Positions 13,414 to 17,009 of a DNA stretch of 17,009 bases are shown in pieces. The stretch is taken from NCBI GenBank assembly GCA_946410395.1, contig CAMKAE010000019.1, positions 1-17,009 of the forward strand, in the 5' to 3' direction. Position 1 is the first letter of the stretch; each line of letters starts with the position of its first letter. The notes under the pieces were generated by a model. The model was not told the DNA's origin. It did no database searches and saw nothing but the letters and a program-made list of their open reading frames with translations. Source of the DNA: an uncultured Clostridia bacterium (GTDB taxonomy: Bacteria; Bacillota; Clostridia; Christensenellales; Aristaeellaceae). Made by a program: the position numbers and the translations under genes.

Positions 13414-14955
13414 TTATTCGGGCCGCTTGGTGCCGTCATTGGGGCAGAAGGGGGTCTCTACTTCGTTTCCGCAGACAGGGCAGATCCAGGTGGCGGAGAC
13501 GGCGGGCTTTGCAGTGCCATCCTGGGGGCAGAAGGCGGTATCGCGCTCCTCACCGCAGGTCGGGCAGATCCAGTGGCCGTCCGGCAGGGCCTGGGCTTCG
13601 CCGGGCTGAGCGGCGGAGGCCTCCTCGTCCGGACGGTAATCGATCGTGTACAGGGTGTAGACATACTCGCCGTTCTCGCGGACAGCGCTGTAAGCGAACT
13701 TGCCGTCCCGGGACAGGCCGATATCGGAGGTGGAACGCCAGTTGTCATCCTGCAGGACGACCTCGCCATTCAGCCCATAGACAGCGACTTTGCCGTCGTC
13801 AGTCTTGCCCACAAAGAGCGGGCAGCCGTAACCGGCGAAGTTGATGTCCTCGAAGTGCTGCTCCAGCTCGCCGGCTGCGGCGGAAATCACCAGGTATTTG
13901 CCGTCCATGCCTTTGGCGTACAGGAAGGGGGTTTTTTCGGTGACGATGGCGGAGGGATAGAGGAAGGTGTTGGCGGTGTTCTTGCCCTCAAGGCTCGCAA
14001 AGCCTGCCAGTCCGTCCTTTTCGACTTGGACGTAACCGGAACCAATCCCTTCGTAGAAGCTGTAATTGATCGCATCATAAATGCCCGGAAGAAGTTCGTT
14101 GCCGGCAATATCCACCAGACCATAGCCACCCTGGTTTGTTTTGAAATAGGCCACACCATCGGTGAAGCTGCCGATGTACGAATAATCGTAGGGGAAAAGC
14201 TTGTTGCCCTGCAGGTCGATCACGTACCCGCCGTCGGTTGTATAAGGCTGTTTCACTTCGTCGGGCGTGAGGGTACAGCTTGCGGCCCAGACGGTCTGGC
14301 CGGTGCCGGTGTGGATATAGGTTCGGTTCGAGTATATGCTTTCGCTGCTCTCATTGATGCCGGAGTCCACGAACTCTTTGCTGTAGTGGTGATATGTGCC
14401 TCGCCGGTCTTTGATCTGGAGATAGTCGCCGTACGCGGTGGCGTAGCTGCTGGTGTCGAAGTCGGAGCGGGACAGTGTGCCCACCAGGGTACCGCGATAA
14501 TAGAAATCGCAGGTTTTCACATTATAATATCTCGTTATGCCGTTTCTGGTGCTGTAGTAATCACCCTGGTCGCCGGAGACGCGTTCCAGAACCAGGCCGT
14601 AAGCCCAACGTGGAGAGACGAGCTCCACCTCGCGGTATTTGACGGGAACAATGACATTGCCTTCGCTGTCGATGATGCCCTTGTTCTCTCCCATGGAGAC
14701 GGTATAAAACGCGGCGCCATAAATCCGGCGCATGTCATTGTAAAACGAGGAAGTCACCTTTGCCCCGTTGGCGTCATAGAGGTACCATGCGCCGTCCGTT
14801 GTTTCCAGCGCGATGGTGTGGGTCAATGGATTGAAAGTGCTGCCATAGCCCTCTGCCGTGACGGTGACAGTGGTGATGCTGGCTTCGCCGAAGGCTGACG
14901 AAGTCAGGCTCAGGATCAGCATCAGGGAAAGAACAAGTATGGATGCGCGTCGCAT
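13414..14955 (-). CDS. Secreted WG-repeat protein with two zinc-ribbon-like motifs
   Basis: 513 residues. Signal peptide about 1-23 (MRRASILVLSLMLILSLTSSAFG|EAS). The mature protein carries WG-type beta repeats, each a short phrase of the form G-x-hydrophobic-D-x-x-G-N followed by P-x-x-Y: GIIDSEGNVIVPVKYREV (93-110), YVIDLQGNKLFPYDYSYI (244-261) and GLVDIAGNELLPGIYDAI (279-296). The C-terminus has two near-copies of WICPxCG...FCPxDGT (462-479 and 490-507). Each has CxxC plus one Cys, with Asp where a fourth Cys would normally be. AAGGAGG lies 7 nt before the ATG. It has its own consensus promoter and terminator, so it is a single-gene unit. WG proteins are surface or secreted proteins of uncertain role; no enzymatic motif is seen. 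Confidence 0.85.
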   Translation of the reverse strand: MRRASILVLSLMLILSLTSSAFGEASITTVTVTAEGYGSTFNPLTHTIALETTDGAWYLYDANGAKVTSSFYNDMRRIYGAAFYTVSMGENKGIIDSEGNVIVPVKYREVELVSPRWAYGLVLERVSGDQGDYYSTRNGITRYYNVKTCDFYYRGTLVGTLSRSDFDTSSYATAYGDYLQIKDRRGTYHHYSKEFVDSGINESSESIYSNRTYIHTGTGQTVWAASCTLTPDEVKQPYTTDGGYVIDLQGNKLFPYDYSYIGSFTDGVAYFKTNQGGYGLVDIAGNELLPGIYDAINYSFYEGIGSGYVQVEKDGLAGFASLEGKNTANTFLYPSAIVTEKTPFLYAKGMDGKYLVISAAAGELEQHFEDINFAGYGCPLFVGKTDDGKVAVYGLNGEVVLQDDNWRSTSDIGLSRDGKFAYSAVRENGEYVYTLYTIDYRPDEEASAAQPGEAQALPDGHWICPTCGEERDTAFCPQDGTAKPAVSATWICPVCGNEVETPFCPNDGTKRPE

Positions 14956-15034
14956 GGAAAAACCTCCTTGTCGTATTCGGAATCAACGGAAGCATGATCC
15001 GCGTGTTTGGCGGCGCTGTTCCGTAAGTGAAAAT

Positions 15035-15062
15035 ATTATAGCATAGACTGCCGAACTGTCAA
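15035..15062 (-). promoter_or_regulatory. Promoter of the WG-repeat protein gene
   Basis: Consensus TTGACA (plus 15057-15062) and TATAAT (plus 15035-15040) with a 16-bp spacer on the minus strand, about 80 bp before the start codon. Confidence 0.85.
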
Positions 15063-15085
15063 CTGCGCAGAGGAGGGGAAGTATG

Positions 15086-15119
15086 AGAAAACCCTTGCGA
15101 AGCATGATTCGCAAGGGTT
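15086..15119 (-). terminator. Terminator of the tRNA operon
   Basis: A perfect 12-bp stem AACCCTTGCGAA/TTCGCAAGGGTT with a 6-nt loop, followed on the minus strand by TTTTC, five bases past tRNA-Gly. Confidence 0.9.
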
Positions 15120-15124
15120 GAAGA

Positions 15125-15200
15125 TGGAGCGGTAGACGAGGCTCGGACTCGCGACCTCCACCTTGGCAAGGTGGCGCTCTACCAACTGAGCTACTACCGC
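15125..15200 (-). tRNA. tRNA-Gly (GCC)
   Basis: Minus-strand cloverleaf beginning GCGGTAGTAGCTCAG, anticodon loop TTGCCAA (anticodon GCC), T loop GTCGCGAGTCC, encoded CCA at 15125-15127. Last gene of a four-tRNA operon. Confidence 0.97.
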
Positions 15201-15203
15201 ATG

Positions 15204-15279
15204 TGGTGCCTTGGGGCGGAATCGAACCACCGACACGCAGATTTTCAGTCTGCTGCTCTACCGACTGAGCTACCAAGGC
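15204..15279 (-). tRNA. tRNA-Phe (GAA)
   Basis: Minus-strand cloverleaf beginning GCCTTGGTAGCTCAG, anticodon stem-loop CAGACTGAAAATCTG (anticodon GAA), T arm GGTTCGATTCC, discriminator A and encoded CCA. Three bases upstream of tRNA-Gly. Confidence 0.97.
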
Positions 15280-15286
15280 AGAAGTG

Positions 15287-15360
15287 CGACCCGGAAGGGG
15301 CTCGAACCCTCGACCTCCAACGTGACAGGCTGGCGCTCTAACCAACTGAGCTACCGGGCC
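15287..15360 (-). tRNA. tRNA-Asp (GTC)
   Basis: Minus-strand cloverleaf beginning GGCCCGGTAGCTCAG, anticodon GTC in CCTGTCACG, T arm GGGTTCGAGCCC, discriminator G. The bases after the discriminator are CAC, so unlike its operon neighbours CCA is not encoded. Confidence 0.95.
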
Positions 15361-15369
15361 ATTCTGATC

Positions 15370-15445
15370 TGGTGGGAACAACAGGGCTCGAACCTGTGAC
15401 CCCTTGCTTGTAAGGCAAGTGCTCTCCCAGCTGAGCTATGCTCCC
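15370..15445 (-). tRNA. tRNA-Val (TAC)
   Basis: Minus-strand cloverleaf beginning GGGAGCATAGCTCAG, anticodon stem-loop CTTGCCTTACAAGCAAG (anticodon TAC), T arm AGGTTCGAACCT, discriminator A and encoded CCA. First gene of the tRNA operon. Confidence 0.97.
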
Positions 15446-15500
15446 GTTCCCTTTGATGACCGTCAGATCGCATGCACCTTTCTTGTGTCGGCGCTTGACT

Positions 15501-15529
15501 ATAATAGCGCAGGATGAAAGGTTTGTCAA
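15501..15529 (-). promoter_or_regulatory. Promoter of the tRNA operon
   Basis: Minus-strand TTGACA (plus 15524-15529), 17 bp, TATTAT (plus 15501-15506). It sits about 55 bp upstream of tRNA-Val. Confidence 0.85.
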
Positions 15530-15606
15530 GCACTTTTTGCGGCGCATTGCGAAAAAACAATCTGAGTGCACGGGCCGGCCTTTCGGACGGCTGCCTGCTT
15601 TGGGGC

Positions 15607-15635
15607 TTGCGGGTTTTGCCGGGGCAGGGTATAAT
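15607..15635 (+). promoter_or_regulatory. Candidate promoter of the hydrolase gene
   Basis: TTGCGG (15607-15612), 17 bp, consensus TATAAT (15630-15635). This implies a leader of about 125 nt, in which I see no clear riboswitch. The gap 15530-15767 holds no other supported feature. Confidence 0.6.
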
Positions 15636-15767
15636 GCGCTTGATGAAGCCGGTCATACTGCCTGGCGGCGGAAGACAGGCGCAGGACTCAACATAAATGG
15701 AACGAAGTACTATTTAACCCCATGAATGAAATACATCATATTGCCACAGTAAAGGAGTGATCGACCG

Positions 15768-16751
15768 ATGGCTGACATGAACAAAACCCTGGGAGAGATC
15801 CTTTCCGATCCCCGCATCCGGGCCATTGCGCCGGACGCGATCCGGGGCATGGACCTGACAAAGGACCCGATGTGGAACAAGCCCCTGCGGCAACTGCGGG
15901 CGGAGGGCTTCGGCGGGGAGCTGGCCGAAGGCTTTGACCGGCTCTTCGCCGCGGCACAGACCGGGCAGTGGTATTATCCGCTGTACACGGACGAGGAGTG
16001 CGCCGCGGAGCCGGAGAGGCGGGGCGCCAGCCTGGTGTGGCTGCCCTCGCAGGATCCGGCGGCGGCACAGCGCCCCTGGATCCTGCTGGTGCCCGGCGGC
16101 GGCTTTGTCAACGTGTGGAACCTGACGGAGGGCTGGCCCGTGGCGGCGCAGTTCAACCGCCTGGGCTACAGCGTGGGCATCCTCACCTACCGCGTGGACG
16201 GGGAGGATGCCCTGCTGCGCAAGGAGATGGAGGACTTTGCCCGGGCCATCCGCTTTGTGCGCGAGCACGGGGAAGCGCTGGGCCATCCGGGCACGCGCTA
16301 CCTGAGCTGCGGGTTCTCCGCCGGCGGCTATCTGGTCTGCCTGTGGAACGTGGCGGAGATGGGCTACGGCCTTTACGGCCTGCCCCGGCCCGAGGCCACC
16401 TTCCCGATCTATCCGGTGGTCACCTGGAAGGAGAGCATTCGCTACGACCCGGGCTTTGCCCGCCGGCTGTTCGACTGTGAGCCGGAGGCGGTCGGCACGT
16501 CCGCCTATGAGATCCCGGAGCACGCGGAGGGCTTCCCGCCCTGCGCGATCTTCCTCGCGGCCGGGGATGAGCTGGTGGACCCGGAGAATTCCCGGATGCT
16601 CGCGGCGGCGCTGGAGCGGCTGAACATCCCCTGTCGGCTGGAGATCGGCCCCGAGGGCGGCCACGGCTTTGCCGACGGCACCGGCATGTGCATGGCCGGC
16701 TGGACGGAGCGGGCCGTGCGCTGGTACGAGACCGCCGTGGCGGCGAAGTGA
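15768..16751 (+). CDS. Alpha/beta hydrolase (esterase/acetyl-xylan-esterase-like)
   Basis: 327 residues, cytoplasmic (no signal peptide). An N-terminal extension (about 1-85) precedes the alpha/beta hydrolase core. The oxyanion segment LLVPGGGF lies at 107-113, the nucleophile elbow GFSAGG with S184 at 182-187, the acid candidate D267 in LAAGDELVDP, and the histidine H299 in EGGHGFADG. The layout resembles small esterases that deacetylate sugars or act on short-chain esters; substrate unknown. AGGAG lies about 10 nt before ATG 15768; ATG 15777 is an alternative. The gene is visibly richer in G+C than the element genes. It stands alone between its own promoter and a strong terminator. Confidence 0.85.
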   Translation: MADMNKTLGEILSDPRIRAIAPDAIRGMDLTKDPMWNKPLRQLRAEGFGGELAEGFDRLFAAAQTGQWYYPLYTDEECAAEPERRGASLVWLPSQDPAAAQRPWILLVPGGGFVNVWNLTEGWPVAAQFNRLGYSVGILTYRVDGEDALLRKEMEDFARAIRFVREHGEALGHPGTRYLSCGFSAGGYLVCLWNVAEMGYGLYGLPRPEATFPIYPVVTWKESIRYDPGFARRLFDCEPEAVGTSAYEIPEHAEGFPPCAIFLAAGDELVDPENSRMLAAALERLNIPCRLEIGPEGGHGFADGTGMCMAGWTERAVRWYETAVAAK

Positions 16752-16802
16752 CGCGATCCCCTGACCAACATCATTGTTCAGCCGTACGGTTTGCCTTGGC
16801 AC

Positions 16803-16914
16803 AAACCCCTCTGTCGCTGCGGCGACATCTCCCCTTTCAGGGGAGACAGGGGTCTGAAGTTACTCTATAGCCTTCCCTGAAAGGGGAGGGGGACCGCTTG
16901 CGGTGGAGGGGTTT
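16803..16914. repeat. 112-bp inverted-repeat (MITE-like) element
   Basis: It begins AAACCCCTC (16803-16811) and ends GAGGGGTTT (16906-16914). Inner arms CTCCCCTTTCAGGG and CCCTGAAAGGGGAG continue the inverted symmetry, with an extra local hairpin (CCCCT...AGGGG) in the left arm. No coding capacity. The form is that of dispersed palindromic repeats common in Clostridia genomes. Confidence 0.75.
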
Positions 16915-16924
16915 CTCTGTACGA

Positions 16925-16938
16925 CTGAATCGATTCAG
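16925..16938. other. 14-bp perfect palindrome
   Basis: CTGAATCGATTCAG lies between the inverted-repeat element and the terminator. It could be a dimeric regulator site for a gene outside the window, or chance. Confidence 0.3.
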
Positions 16939-16946
16939 ACCATCAT

Positions 16947-16990
16947 AAACCCCAGCGCAGTGCCGAAAGGGCGAACCGCGCCGGGGTTTT
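16947..16990 (+). terminator. Strong terminator downstream of the hydrolase
   Basis: AAACCCC-A-GCGC pairs with GCGC-C-GGGGTTT (16947-16989), followed by TTTT. It is about 195 bp after the hydrolase stop. The A-run on the opposite side makes bidirectional use possible. Confidence 0.8.
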
Positions 16991-17009
16991 GGATTGGGAA
17001 AGGCGTGCG

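Noticed and set aside
13146..13844. 232-codon plus-strand open frame
   Set aside because: Runs through the tRNA-Cys gene and the WG-protein 3' end; Arg-rich shadow composition.
13573..14898. 441-codon plus-strand open frame
   Set aside because: Antisense to the WG-repeat protein gene, which has its own promoter, ribosome site and signal peptide.
15714..16802. 362-codon minus-strand open frame
   Set aside because: Antisense to the alpha/beta hydrolase with an intact Ser-Asp-His set.
1..17009. CRISPR array, rRNA genes, intact insertion sequences
   Set aside because: No regularly spaced short repeats, rRNA signatures or transposase frames were seen; the repeats found are two-copy direct repeats or hairpins.

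Overview
The window looks like chromosomal DNA of a Bacillota/Clostridia species, probably a gut or rumen lineage near Oscillospirales or Christensenellales. This is inferred from strong AGGAGG ribosome sites, consensus sigma-A promoters, AgrC/AgrA-type signalling, secreted GH3 and WG-repeat proteins, and moderately high GC. The genus cannot be set from sequence alone.

Layout. Positions 1-567 hold gene debris, including a remnant bacterial SH3 domain, and hairpins. Positions 568-3080 are a tight dTDP-sugar operon, rfbB-rfbC-rfbA; no rfbD is in the window. Positions 3271-13199 are bounded by two 150-bp direct repeats that differ at one base. Each repeat carries the 3' half of tRNA-Cys, a hairpin terminator and the last codons of a tyrosine integrase. 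The right copy completes an intact tRNA-Cys (13155-13226). This is the signature of an integrative element in tRNA-Cys. Because the left copy also carries integrase-end sequence, I infer tandem integration, with an older element on the left now almost lost.

Inside the element are two blocks. The first (about 3700-9397) lies between two copies of a second, more diverged repeat of about 182 bp (79 bp identical in the core, with a long terminator hairpin). It encodes a divergent module: an AgrC-like sensor kinase and LytTR response regulator on the plus strand, and a secreted GH3 glycosidase plus a secreted CBM9-like protein on the minus strand. Paired direct repeats in the shared intergenic region sit where an activator of the GH3 operon would bind, so a peptide- or sugar-responsive secreted glycosidase system is a reasonable hypothesis. 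The second block (9620-13070) is the mobile-element backbone: a very acidic small protein, a DUF1071/Sak-type single-strand annealing protein, two paralogous proteins of unknown function sharing a TT-DK-HGRS motif, an AbrB/PIN toxin-antitoxin pair with a palindromic operator, and an integrase that has lost its catalytic core. The element therefore looks unable to excise by itself.

Right of the element are host genes: tRNA-Cys, a secreted WG-repeat protein with two C-terminal zinc-ribbon-like motifs, a tRNA operon (Val-Asp-Phe-Gly, minus strand) with a clear promoter and terminator, an alpha/beta hydrolase with its own promoter, and a 112-bp inverted-repeat element near the end.
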